From Odontocerum albicorne (Eukaryota; Arthropoda; Insecta; Trichoptera; Odontoceridae): a DNA stretch of 64,000 nucleotides. Made by a program: the position numbers and the translations under genes. Below are positions 22,085 through 32,539 of the stretch, in pieces; position 1 is the stretch's first letter, and each line of letters begins with the position of its first letter. Location: positions 6,920,217 through 6,984,216 of the forward strand of contig OX463859.1 in the NCBI GenBank assembly GCA_949825065.1, written 5' to 3'. Under the pieces are notes generated by a model that saw only the letters and a program-made list of their open reading frames with translations, was not told the DNA's origin and made no database searches.

Positions 22085-22545
22085 TATTCGTGTGGTATCT
22101 TGATGTCCATTACGACTCTCGTCTGGCATTTGATTATCATGTGAACGAGAAAATGAAGAAGTCTTTTAGATTGCTGGGATTCCTAATAAGAATAATAGAA
22201 TCATTTAAAAAAAATATCGTCATTGCTGATATTTTATAAGTCATTGGTAATAAGCAACATACGGAATGCCTCTGTAATATGGAACTCTAACTATAGGTTA
22301 TTCATTGGTTTAGTCGAGGTGGATTTTAGACGTGGTATTGTCAAAGGGAATGGTTAAGTATTCTTTAATCCTACAAGGATAGATTATCTTTTTCAATCTT
22401 CGATTGCTTGAGGTCTGTTGATGTAACATTGATCTGGTAGTTCTTAAAATAAAGTCATAAATGATCCTGTGGACACGCCTGCAACTCTGGAACGTATTGA
22501 TTTAAGTATTTCCTCTCGCTATCTTTGGAAAGTTTTGGAAGATGG
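22085..22545 (+). mobile_element. Jockey-like LINE fragment
   Basis: In shifting plus frames: FDYHVNEKMKKSFRLLGFL, IRIIESF, VISNIRNASVIWNSNYRLFI, then NDPVDTPATLERIDLSISS. The order matches the jockey C-terminal region (I.SHLEYASVVWSP.Y, then L..G..D.P.LL..I.....). Many indels, so an old copy. Confidence 0.6.
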
Positions 22546-22599
22546 TAGCTAAATTGACTATGAAATTATTGTTTTACGTTTGTTCCATATACCTGCAGA

Positions 22600-23290
22600 C
22601 ATGACGGTATAAACCATGTATATGGTTCTGAATGACCCTGGCACAGACACAACGTCAATCAACATCAGTGGCCAACAAAGTGTCAGGAGTACAAGTACCT
22701 GGGGACCATGATCCACTCACCAGGAGACCTAGATTCAAATATTCAGCACCGAATATCCTCAGCTTGGCTGAAATGGTGGGAAGTCGCGGGTGTGACTTGT
22801 GATAAAAAGATGCCCGTCAAATTCAAGGGGCTAGTTTACAAGTGTCATTCGGTCTGTGCTCACATATGGCTCAGAAACCTGGAATACCTCCCTAAGGCGC
22901 GTCCGTGCCATACAGACAGCTAAGATGAAAATGTTGAGATGGGTGTGTGGTGTCACAAGGCTTGACAGGATCCGAAACTCCTACATCCGTGGGAGTCTAG
23001 GTGTACGCGACATCTCTGATAAGATTCAAGAAAGCAGGCTGCGATTGTATGGACACGTCAGCAGAAGACCACCAGAGTATATCAGATAGAAACAGGGCGC
23101 AGACACTTAATGCCCCTGGTAAGAGGTCCCGAGGAAGACCCAAGCGCGGGTGCCGCGAGGTGGTTGGGCGGGACATGAGGGACGCTGATGTCGCTCCGGA
23201 AGATGCACAGGATCGGGCGAAGTGGCGGCGAATTATTGGAAGGGCAGACCCCACCACCGTGAGGGAATAATAATGCCAAGGAAGAGAGAG
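22600..23290 (+). pseudogene. Non-LTR reverse transcriptase C-terminal region (family D), GC-richer
   Basis: Plus-strand frames read INISGQQ..EYKYLGTMIHS, RISSAWLKWWEVAGV, VLTYGSETWNTSLRRVRAIQ, KMKMLRWVCGVTRLDRIRNS, RLRLYGHVSRRPPEYIR and, after a shift, KRSRGRPKRGCREVVGRDMR with an ending EDAQDRAKWRRIIGRADPTT. These are the YLGS, LTYGSETW, RLRWYGHV and GRPK blocks of endonuclease-reverse transcriptases. The C-terminus is complete. At least two frameshifts are present. Base composition is more balanced than the surroundings, so it is probably a younger insertion. Confidence 0.8.
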
Positions 23291-23954
23291 CTGCAGACAT
23301 GACGGAACTGGGCATGCGATAAAAACTGGTAAAAATAATAATTTTTTTTATTATTCTTTATAAATATGTTTTGTGTGAAAATCTTGATTTATTTCTTATA
23401 AGTGTTCTTTTAAATAAAACAAATAAAAAAATGGTTACGTTTTTTTTTTGCCTGGAGTGCACTTACTACCTATATAGTGCGTTTATAAAGATTAAGTACA
23501 TTTTATAGCATTTTTTTTTCATTGACATCTCAACCTTGTATATATATTCAAGATAATATGAAATTATTTGAGAGATGATTTGCAAAATGGAAACAAGGAA
23601 CTGGTCTGGGGTAACCTTATAGGAATACGCGAAAAGTAAACACATTAGTGGATTGATTCGTGATTTTGGGTACGCGTGGCCATCCATCAATAGTATGAAT
23701 ATATGAGAAGGCCAAAGCCTTTGTTATGACATGAATAACGTGTTTATGATAGGATAGCGATGGAATTAAAATATATGTAGATATAAATGAAAGTATATTT
23801 TATACTAATGCTTATGAGTAAATCTTAACCAAGTTTGCTGAGATTTCTCCATAAATATTCAAAAACGATTCTTGCAATAATTTGGTTTTAAAAAAAATAA
23901 AAATATTTTTAGTTTGACTTTCTCTTAAGACCTCACAAACATCTTTTTTTTCTT
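23291..23954. other. AT-rich spacer
   Basis: Nothing recognised. Confidence 0.5.
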
Positions 23955-24147
23955 TTTTTTTTTTTAACCTGGCGAGTTTATTGCCATGTGGCAATCTCTT
24001 CCAACCAACCAGAAAGATGTTTTTATAGGCACTAAGTGTTAACCAGACTGGAATCCTATTTAAAAAAATCTGGGTTGCAGCGGAGATCGAACCCGCAACC
24101 TCCGGATCGGCAGACAATTGTTTTACCACCAGGCCACGGAGGTCGTC
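23955..24147 (-). mobile_element. SINE, main family, full head and 3' end
   Basis: Minus strand: GACGACCTCCGTGGCCTGGT with A box, CCGATCCGGAGGTTGCGG and B box GGTTCGATCTCCGC, then aaccagactggaatcctatt in complement, the GGTTGGTTGGAAGAGATTGC motif, the CCACATGGCAATAAACTCGC stem-loop, and a 3' A run (plus-strand T run at 23942-23965). Confidence 0.9.
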
Positions 24148-24255
24148 TTTCTGGTTAGTTAGAAAATATTACAACATTGCAATACTCTCACACGGTTGTA
24201 TTTTATACAAAGAAATTGTTATGATTCGCTAGGGCGCTAGTTATAGCTGGCGAAC
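24148..24255 (+). mobile_element. SINE 3' fragment, inverted relative to neighbour
   Basis: Starts TTCTGGTTAGTTAGAAAATA then the second SINE module (gattcgctagggcgctagtt, atagctgg). It is placed head-to-head with the minus SINE, forming an inverted pair. Confidence 0.6.
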
Positions 24256-24420
24256 AGGTTGGCTGGAAGAGATATAAGGTTGGAGGAAATACTCCTATAA
24301 TGTAAAGAATACGAACTTCCTCTATACACAGTCTTTGTGGACTATGAAAAGGTCTTTCACTCAGTCAAGAAAGTGCCTATACTAGAAGCTCTAAAGATAC
24401 AAGGCTATTGATAGAGCATA
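24245..24420 (+). mobile_element. RTE-like reverse transcriptase palm fragment
   Basis: The plus strand reads EYELPLYTVFVDYEKVFHSV followed by KKVPILEALKIQGY. In RTE reverse transcriptases this is the first catalytic aspartate motif (F.D..KAFDS.). The aspartate in FVDYEK is kept while KAFDS has become KVFHS. About 45 codons. Confidence 0.65.
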
Positions 24421-25439
24421 CATTATCAAACATCTTCTTTACTCATTGCTTTATCGTTTTAATATTAATTTTTTTCTATTCAAGATTGATGTCATCTTTT
24501 GTTAAAACATGCATTATATGCTATGATTATTTTATGTCCTATAATCACATCAAGAATTGAAACACATAAATGCCTTAACTTTAATATGATTTTAATTATA
24601 ACTATTGAATCGTAACTATGACAAAACGTTATATTACAGACGGACGTAAGTACAACTGATTTCATATTATTTATTTATTTATTCTTACCCTTTTTTACCA
24701 TTTAACTTTTTTTTATTCGATTCATATCAAATTCGCAATGTAATTCAGTTGAATTTTAACATTTTTGCGGAATTCGCTTAACAAAAAGAAATTTAATATT
24801 TTTTTATGTTCCGCTTTGTCTATTCACAATATCGTTTAAAGCTAACTTGCTTATATCTGGTCCGAAGCCGTATTATAAATAGTATGGCCTGAACACATTG
24901 TTTCAAGATTTTTTTTTGTTATTTAAATGTGCTGTGATCCAAACGGTACATCTTAGTTTATAAAAGTTATATAAACTTTTGCATTATTAACTTATTAGAC
25001 TTGGACAAATTATTTATTTAAATGTTCAAAATAGTTTATATAAAAAGTACATAAGGTACAAGAAGTTCGGGAAACTTAAAAAAGCGTTGCACGACCAAAT
25101 GAATCAAATTCTGGAAGAGTGTAAGCCTTAGTTATATATGAGCATGTATGACGAAGAACAAAAGTAAAATGCATATTCCAGAACGGAATAAAGTGGATAT
25201 CTAATTTGAGTAGGCAGTTGCCAACCAGAATTAGGACATGGCATGATGTTTAATTATTCTACAAATTACACTTTGTTTTCGTCTACACCGTCTTAATATG
25301 GCTGTGTCGTGTTTCATTATGATATTTGTTTTACAAAAAAATAAAGTATTTTTTCTACCAGTAGTTTACAAAATGAATATGACTATTTTAATTAAATATT
25401 GCCCAAGAAGCCCGCTGGCTTACACCAAATATAACTTTA
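24421..25439. other. AT-rich spacer
   Basis: No feature recognised over about 1 kb. Confidence 0.5.
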
Positions 25440-25560
25440 TTTGTGAGCTCTTGAGTGTGGTGTTTTTTGTTGTTTTATATTTATATTTTTGTTTTTATTT
25501 TTATGATTATGTGTAGTATATTGTAGGATGAATGCTTTTGGTCTGTCTGGATACTGTACG
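25440..25560 (-). repeat. Dispersed repeat R1, copy 2, partial
   Basis: Inverse complement of the 18650-18740 part: tgtgagctcttgagtgtggt, then a T-rich stretch, gattatgtgtagtatattgt and tttggtctgtctgg. The T-rich stretch is expanded. Confidence 0.65.
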
Positions 25561-25714
25561 AGTAGATAACTGAAGTTGTCGTTTATTTTAAATGATTCCA
25601 GATAAAAATCTATTTTAACCCACATAACATGCCACAAAATATGGTGTAATAAATTAATCTAATATTGTTAATTGTAATTAACCGCAAAATCTATCGATGA
25701 TATTTGTGTTTGTA

Positions 25715-26290
25715 CGAGGGTCATCCAGAAAGTAAGGTTACAACATTTATGTTGGATTGAAAAATGCTTGTATTTAATTGGAATTCGCAGTATACTTCAC
25801 AAATATATTTAACTATTTTTCAACATAATCGTCGTCGAGATCGAGACATTTCTGTAGTCGGGGCACCAGCTTTTGTATGCCAGAGTCATAGACCTCGGCC
25901 GCTCTTTCAGCCACTCAGCTCTTTCAGCCTCTTCTTCACAGCTTCCTCGACCTCCTGATCGTTGAAAAATTGTTGGGGTGTAGTGACACACCCACGTATA
26001 ATCCCCCGTCACGATCGAGCCCAGAAAAGCTTCTCCCTCCTGTGCAAAACGATCCAAAAATTCACGCGCGGCGTTCACGCGTTTTTGACGGTGCTGCGGT
26101 GTGAGCATTCTGGGCACCCATCTCGCACACAACGTCTTGTAACTAAGTTTTTCCGACACAATATCACCAAGAAGACTTCGAAAGATGTCAGGAAATTCTT
26201 CGTGAAGGTCGTCAAGCGTCACACGGTGGTCATTTCGCACTTGTTCTTCAATTTTGTGCACGAATTCGTCAGAAATCACTAGCTTGCTTC
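25715..26290 (-). mobile_element. Mariner element, truncated and internally deleted
   Basis: One end is CGAGGGTCATCCAGAAAGTA, preceded by TA at 25713-25714. Minus frame 26279-25809 contains SYKTLCARWVPRMLTPQHRQ, EFLDRFAQEGEAFL and SIVTGDYTWVCHYTP, the mariner WVP and first-catalytic-aspartate region. The usual GDE is GDY here. The DNA-binding N-terminus, the second terminal repeat and the second and third aspartates are missing. Confidence 0.8.
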
Positions 26291-27361
26291 GTCATGAGTA
26301 TCAGTACGGCCTTTTTTTTTCCTAAAAATTCCCGTAATTCATACCTCTAGAGTAGAATATGGCATTATCTTAAAGAAATGTTCAATAACCCCGGTAAATG
26401 TTGTGTCTTATGTCCCGGTAGATGTTACCATAGTTCACCTAAAACAACAAATTAGTTTATATTTTAAATTTATTTACAAGATAAAAATATTTAAAATAAA
26501 TACTTCTTATTTAAGGTTCACTCCTAAAGAAATAAAAAACAAATTGCAACAGTAAAAAATTGGCTTTTCCTGAAATTCATAAGACGCTTTCAAATTATTC
26601 CACAGAATTGTTGGATTCTCAGAAGCTACTCATTCCACTAACCCGATTATTTCACCCTGCTGAGTTATGAACTTCTTCTCCAAATTTTTTAAAACGTTAA
26701 TTTTAAAACGAAAGTTATGTATTTATGTTATGGAAAAACGAAAGTTATGTGTTTAATATTTTTCTATCAATGGTACAATACACCCTATAATATTATTAAT
26801 GAAAAAAAAGTATTGAATTTTTCATTAATTACAAAGAAAAAAACAATTACAATACAACCAAATAAAAGGACAAGTCAACACAATAAAACAACATAACATA
26901 CATGTAAGCAAACACAGAAATAAAAATTATTAAAAGAAATAAAAATATACTCTTTTGATTGTAAGATACGGGACCGTCTCGAGTCAGACTCTCCGTACTT
27001 CATCGCACCGAGCGTCACTATTGACATTCATGGGGAAACAATAATACAACCTTATTTCGTAGCTCAACAGCCTATGTTAAAATATATCAGCAATATCAGC
27101 TTTTTGATTTCCTGAAAGAGGCATTTTATACAGAGTCTTGTATCTTGAAATCTACCTTGATGTTGAAATCATTAGAAAGCTCGGGTTAGCTTAAATCTTG
27201 GAACATATTAAGCACAAATTTCTGTAACTGAACAAATTATTCAATATTGACCTTTACGAAAACAAAACAAAATTTTACTCGTACAGGTTTTTCAATTTTA
27301 ACAGCTGGACCAACCAGTATTTTAAGTTTAAGCTCAAACCATCAAAGTTTAAGCTCAAACG
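26291..27361. other. AT-rich spacer
   Basis: Contains a 16-bp duplication AAGTTTAAGCTCAAAC at about 27325-27361. No gene. Confidence 0.5.
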
Positions 27362-28024
27362 CGGACATCTGGAACAGCTAGACAAATTACAGCGCCTTCA
27401 AAACGTTTGTCTAAGGTTTATTTTCAACCTGAGAAAGTATGATCATGTCACTTCATACCAGAAGGAGGTAAACGGTTAAACGTGAAAAATATATGCTTAG
27501 TACATATACTATCTCTATTGTATAATATCCTTAACTGTCCGCCGTCCTCTTTTCTCTCGCCGAAAATTTTCAGCATCTTTCCGATCATGGATTCGCGCTA
27601 CGCTCAGAGATCATTTATTCGCCTTCCCAGTTCACAGTTCTTCTTTTTTACGTCGTCTTTTACTACTCATGTAGTGAGACTCTGGAACCAGTTACAAACC
27701 AATGTTGACTCGTTCCGTTTTTGGCATGCTTTAAGAAGCGAGAAGCGACTTAAAAAAACTCTTAATTTCTAGTCAGTATTGTGTAACGTGTTTCATTCCT
27801 GATTTTTCTTTCCTCACCACATTCCCCTCCTATCAATTGATTGATGATATCTCACTTTTACTTTTATTACGTATATGTTCATAAATTCATAAATATGAAT
27901 AATTATTTCAAATTTTTTCTCGACCATGTATGTAACGTGCTTCATTCACTTTTGTCTGGTTGGTTGAAAAAGATTGCCGCCTGGCAATAATTGTTTTTAC
28001 AATGTAGTATTAAATAAATAAACC
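27362..28024 (+). mobile_element. LINE-B (jockey-like) 3' end
   Basis: Codons HLEQLDKLQRLQNVCLRFIF and NLRKYDHVTSYQKE, a frameshift, then ILSLLYNILNCPPSSFLSP, SSFTTHVVRLWNQLQTNVDS and RLKKTLNF with a stop at 27772. The 3' UTR carries gatatctcacttttactttt, the GGTTGGTTGAAAAAGATTGC motif, the ATTGCCGCCTGGCAAT stem-loop, and the tail aaataaataaa. This copy defines the LINE-B 3' end. Confidence 0.85.
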
Positions 28025-28082
28025 AGAGTAAAAACATAATTTTATACATTGTTGTTATTAAATTTATCTATCAAATAAACTT

Positions 28083-28520
28083 GTTTTTGCAACATACTCA
28101 TAAATAGATTTTTGCAACATACTCATAAATAGATTTTTGCAACATACTCGTAAATGGATTTTTGAAAATATACGTAAATAGATTTTTGCTGCATACCTAC
28201 TCATAAATGAATTTTGTAAACAAACTTATAAATGGATTTTTGCAGCATACTCATAAATGGATTTTTGAAACATACCCATAAATGGATTTTTGCAACATAC
28301 TCGTAAATGAATTTTTGCAACATTCTCACATGTTAAAGGATTTTTGCAACATACGCATAAATAGATTTTTGCAACATACTCATAAATGGATTTTTTAAAC
28401 ATACCCATAAATGGATTTTTGCAACATACTCGTAAATGGATTTTTGCAACATACTCGTAAATGGATTTTTGCAACATACTTATAAATGGATTTTAGCAAG
28501 ACACTCATAAATGGATTTCT
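28083..28520. repeat. Minisatellite, about 26-bp unit, about 17 copies
   Basis: The unit is gatttttgcaacatactcat followed by aaatg/aaata. Variants have gaaacatacccataaatg and one has an 8-bp insertion (catgttaaag). It lies 60 bp downstream of the LINE-B tail. Frames across it (KIHLRVCCKNPF) are artefacts. Confidence 0.9.
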
Positions 28521-28591
28521 TTACTCATTCATTCGTTTGGTGCTTTTAAATTCAAATTTGGTGATTATAACATGTTGAAGAGCGTAGTAGG

Positions 28592-28989
28592 CAGCGGTGG
28601 CCGATCCCAAAGTGCGCTGAGCACCAACGCACCTCGAGACGCTGAGCGAATATGAAATATCGCTGTCTCACGGTTTACTGTATGGCTCTGTCTGCCCTAT
28701 ATGAATTTGCGCTTCCGTCCGGTGCGTATTGGAGATCGCTCCGGTAGTATTGGCAAACTTGGCCGGTCAATTTGAAAGAAATATTTTTTAAAATTATATT
28801 TAAATTTTATTTAATTTTTTTTTTTAATTTTCAGTTGAATAAAAATACTCACACTATTGGTCAGTATTCTTATACATATTTAATCTATACAAATATTTAA
28901 CATTTTTGGAAGTCATGTATGCGAATATATAATATAATTATTGCGAATTATTTCCCCGGTTCAGCGCACCTCTAGACTGACCGCCGCTG
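28592..28989. mobile_element. hAT-like non-autonomous transposon
   Basis: A perfect 8-bp target duplication, GTAGTAGG, lies at 28584-28591 and 28990-28997. The left end is CAGCGGTGGCCGATCCCAAA and the right end is complementary to CAGCGGCGGTCAGTCTAGAG. The inner GTGCGCTGA is shared by both ends. The interior is AT-rich and non-coding. Eight-bp duplications and CAG...CTG ends are hAT characteristics. Confidence 0.9.
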
Positions 28990-28997
28990 GTAGTAGG

Positions 28998-29499
28998 AGA
29001 CAACATTATTTTAAGTTCCATTGATCGAGTATTCTAGTTTAGAACCACTTGAGCACGGATCTCGCGGTTAGATATGTACATTTTGCTAATACTACCTCAC
29101 ATGTAAAGAGGCAACAACATTCGCATATGTCTAGCGCGTTTGAGAATATATACCAGACAAACTCTTGAAATATAAAAGAAAATTGATTAAAAAAATCAGG
29201 TAGTGAGAACTGATCTAAGCACTTCCTCCAAGGCTCGAAACCATTAGATTAATCTAACAACACCCTTAAAATATAGTGATACGACAGTTATAGATCGTCG
29301 GAACTGATTTGGCAACGATTTATTCATTTATTTACTTTATAAAACTTAAACTGACAGATTAAACCCAATTATATGCAAAACTCAAAGATAAATTACATAC
29401 AGCAGCAAAAAATATAAATTATAAACAAAGCTTAAAGATACATTATAAATTAAAGAAAATAAAAACTAGTAAATAAGAAATTAATAGTTTATCCGAACG
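28998..29499. other. AT-rich spacer
   Basis: Nothing recognised. Confidence 0.5.
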
Positions 29500-30115
29500 A
29501 ACTAACTCCGATTAGTAAGAAAGCTCAAAAAGCTATATTTTAAAACATTTTCGGAAATGTTGAAGCTGTCAATATTCGAGACCTCATTTAAAAGGGACAG
29601 TTCGTTAGTAGAACTAGTTTTTCCAGCCTAAATAGGTCTATATTTCTATACCTCAAATGAAGTTGTCAGAAACATTAAACTTTAACTTTTCCAACATAGT
29701 TGGATTAAATGTATCTCCCTTCAGCAGCTTAAATACATAAGACGATACCCTTACACCCGTCCTCACTTTAATAAGGCAGTAGTATCCCAACATACCAAGA
29801 AGAAATCTTGTAGGATAGAGCCATAGGTAGTAACTCTCAAAACAATATTTTGAATTTCTCCACCATTTGAGAAGAACGAATCCTTCGCGGGCTCCGTACT
29901 TATGCTTCACATTCTAATTTGCTACAAACCAGCGAATTGTAGAGATACCTGAAAACCTCTACCCCCACAAATGACTTAGATATTCGTATCGCAACCCTTA
30001 GTATCTTATAAGCAGACTCACCCAGTTCAAAATGAGGACCAAATGAGAACCTGCTGTCAAAATTAATACATAGATCTTTGATGTGTTATATATACTCCTT
30101 AAATCATAAGACCGT
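29500..30115 (-). mobile_element. Jockey-like LINE C-terminal fragment
   Basis: The minus strand in order: SAYKILRVAIRISKSFVGVE, LYNSLVCSKLECEA, then TRFLLGMLGYYCLIKVRTGV, RVSSYVFKLLKGDTFNPTML and EKLKFNVSDNF. The layout follows the LY.SLVRS.LEYA, then YL, R, F..KLL.G....P.LL..I.F.V blocks of jockey proteins. The frame 29910-29653 is open, the rest is shifted. Confidence 0.65.
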
Positions 30116-30224
30116 TCTAAATGTGACTATAATACAATATTTGAAAGTCATTGGTTGGAAAAAAACACGAGTTCGCATTTTGAAATGAAGTTAATTTCTA
30201 AGAAGTTAAAGTATCAGGCTGTGA

Positions 30225-30325
30225 AACGACGAGGTAAAAAAATAGTTCTAACAGAAATCCAACCCACAACCCTCTGGTTGGAAGAGAGGCGACTTACCAA
30301 TTGAGCCGCAGAGATCATAATTATG
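30225..30325 (-). mobile_element. SINE head, main family
   Basis: Minus strand: TGCGGCTCAATTGGTAAGTC (A box), ccaaccagagggttgtgggt and B box GGTTGGATTTC. Diverged. Three other SINE copies follow within 1.8 kb. Confidence 0.65.
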
Positions 30326-30865
30326 ATATGATGTTTATTTTTTGACAGTTAGTGACTGCCTAACTTTTATTCTGTGAGCATTGTCGAAATAACATGTCTT
30401 ACAAAACAACGCTACATAAATAGGTCAAGAAATAAAAATTCTGACAATAGCATCGCCATAGCTATCAGAAAAATAAATTGTTTTCTCTTTATACTATACC
30501 ACCACATTTAGTGGTACCCTTGTACGAAGCACCAGCTGCCTAGAATGGTTTTTTAATTATATTTAGCTGGAAGGGGATGGACGTGTGAGAAGGAGGGTTG
30601 TGCGAATCGGGGGTGTGTTCGAAATATCAGAAGTAGTCAATTATGATTTTTATTTAATTTATTATTCATTATTACCCTGAAAATTACAGTTAAGTTTGAT
30701 CTCACCACCCTCACGCTATTATGGGAGACAAAATAAGCTTCCATTTAGAATATCGAAATGTTCTTTTTTTATGAACGTGAAAGTCACGTATTGACGAAGC
30801 AGGAACTGCATAAACGGACTCTTCTTCCGGTGGTGACCGACCTTGGTGTAAAAAGAAAAGTGACG
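30326..30865. other. Spacer
   Basis: Nothing recognised. The minus frame over 30711-30977 runs into the SINE and is not a gene. Confidence 0.5.
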
Positions 30866-31170
30866 TAGACCTCCGTGGCCTAGTTGGTAAGATGTCTGTC
30901 TTCCAGCCCGGTGGTTGCGGGTTATATTCCTGCTGGAACCTTGATATTTTTAAAACAGTTTTCAGTCTGGTTTTCACTTAAGGTCTCAAAATAACTTTTC
31001 CGATTGGTTGAAAGAGATTGTCACATGGTAAAAACCCCGCAAGGTTGTACTATATACGAAATATATACTATACAATTCGCTCAGGCACTGCTATATCTGC
31101 CGGGTGTGATTTGTTTAGTAATAGTGGATTCGAGTCCCAAGTTATAACGCTCTCGAGGAGAGTTTGTTAT
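30866..31170 (+). mobile_element. SINE, main family, long form
   Basis: A box TGGCCTAGTTGGTAAGATG, then GGTGGTTGCGGGTTATATTC (diverged B box), ggttttcactta, ttttccgattggttgaaaga, and the second module (ttcgctcaggcactgctata, ggattcgagtcccaa, cgctctcgaggagag). Confidence 0.85.
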
Positions 31171-31211
31171 TTTTAGATCCATTCATTCAAATAACAATTT
31201 CATTAAGCCCG

Positions 31212-31420
31212 AAAGACGACCTCCGTGGCCTGGTGGTAAGACACTTGTCTGCCGATCCGGAGGTTGTGGGTTCGATCCCCGCTGGAACCCAGATTTTTTA
31301 AAATAGGATTCCAGTCTGGTTAACACTTAGGGCCTATAAAAACATATTTCTGGTTGGTTGGAAGAGATTGCCATATGGCAATAAACTCGCCAGGTTAAAA
31401 AAATAATAAAAAAGGGCTTT
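31212..31420 (+). mobile_element. SINE, main family, reference copy
   Basis: Best-preserved copy. GACGACCTCCGTGGCCTGGT with A box, CCGATCCGGAGGTTGTGG, B box GGTTCGATCCC, linker ggattccagtctggttaaca, then TTCTGGTTGGTTGGAAGAGA, the stem-loop ATTGCCATATGGCAAT, and CTCGCCAGGTT plus an A-rich tail. The A and B boxes form an internal RNA polymerase III promoter typical of tRNA-derived SINEs. Confidence 0.9.
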
Positions 31421-31949
31421 ATATATCTCTAAAGAGCGCCATATAAAATTGTCATTTGAATGAATGACTGAATAAAAAAGTCCAACTTCTCGGGATTAGA
31501 AAATTGATTCACAGCGCCGTCAATTTCCTTAGAAAACGACTTAAAACCTGTTGTTCAAACATTCCAAATTAGTTGCTAGTACTTTTACAGAAAAGTCCGA
31601 CGTCACTAGAAGGGAGTAGACATTCAGTCCGAAGATACACCAATGTAAGGCTGAGTGAAGATCCCTTAAGAAATGGTTAACTTGATTATTATCTCAGTAC
31701 TATAAAGTATGCTCTGCGTTGGTCCAGATGACCACAAAAATTACAACAGAGCAAAGGGACAAGATTGAAGCTAAAAAGGTTACCATTATAGTTTCAATGA
31801 CCTAAACTTACATTGGGAAAACAGGGATGCGATAAAACGCTTCCATATCGTATCATATCAGTCCACATCCTATTTTTTCTTGTCAGTTTAAGTTGTTGCT
31901 AAGTTGTTTTTTTATTTTAAGAAAAAAAACAGCCACTAACAGAAATATA
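31421..31949. other. Spacer
   Basis: Nothing recognised. Confidence 0.5.
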
Positions 31950-32072
31950 ATAACGAGACCTTAAGTAATAACCGAACTAGAACAGTTTTTCAAAATCGAT
32001 TTCAATCGGCAATCGAACCCACATCCCCCAGGTTGGAAGACATGCATCATCTTGGCCATGGAGGTCATCAAT
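31950..32072 (-). mobile_element. SINE head, main family
   Basis: Minus strand: GATGACCTCCATGGCCAAGA, then CCTGGGGGATGTGGGTTCGA (B box) and a diverged linker with taaggtctcgttatt. The 3' stem-loop is lost. Confidence 0.75.
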
Positions 32073-32109
32073 TAATCCACATATCAAATGACAATTTAGC
32101 ACTATTTTC

Positions 32110-32255
32110 TTCTCAAGCATTATTCTTTCGTTACCGATTTAGCTCTGTTTTCTTGTCATCGATTTAGCATTCTTTTCTGGTCATCGATTGAGCTCTGTCA
32201 TCGATCTAGCACTTTTTCTCGTCATTGATTTAGCTATGTTTTCTCGTCATTGTTT
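32110..32255. repeat. Short tandem repeat, about 27-bp unit, 5 diverged copies
   Basis: Core ttttctcgtcatcgatttag with variants; one unit is shortened. Confidence 0.75.
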
Positions 32256-32539
32256 ATTATCATAATATTCAATACAGTTGACAGGCCCTGCTTCAAGCCT
32301 TCTCATTTTACATGGCAAACTCGTCAATGTCGAAATAAGAAATTAATGTTTTTACGTACTTACGTAAAAACATTGGAACACTGTCGTACACATGTTCCAT
32401 GAAACTTTTATTCCGTTTTTTTAGTCGATTCTTTGAAAAAAGAAAAAGAATAAATGTGTAAAAATTAATTATTAATCTTCATGAAAACAGGAAAAAAAGT
32501 TATGCATATTAAAATTGCGTAAATTGTATAAAAAAATGT

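Noticed and set aside
22997..23315. Minus-strand frames over the LINE at 22600
   Set aside because: Shadows of the reverse transcriptase coding strand, open because of its higher GC content.
28083..28520. CRISPR-like direct repeats
   Set aside because: Units are head-to-tail with no unique spacers, and the context is eukaryotic. A plain minisatellite.
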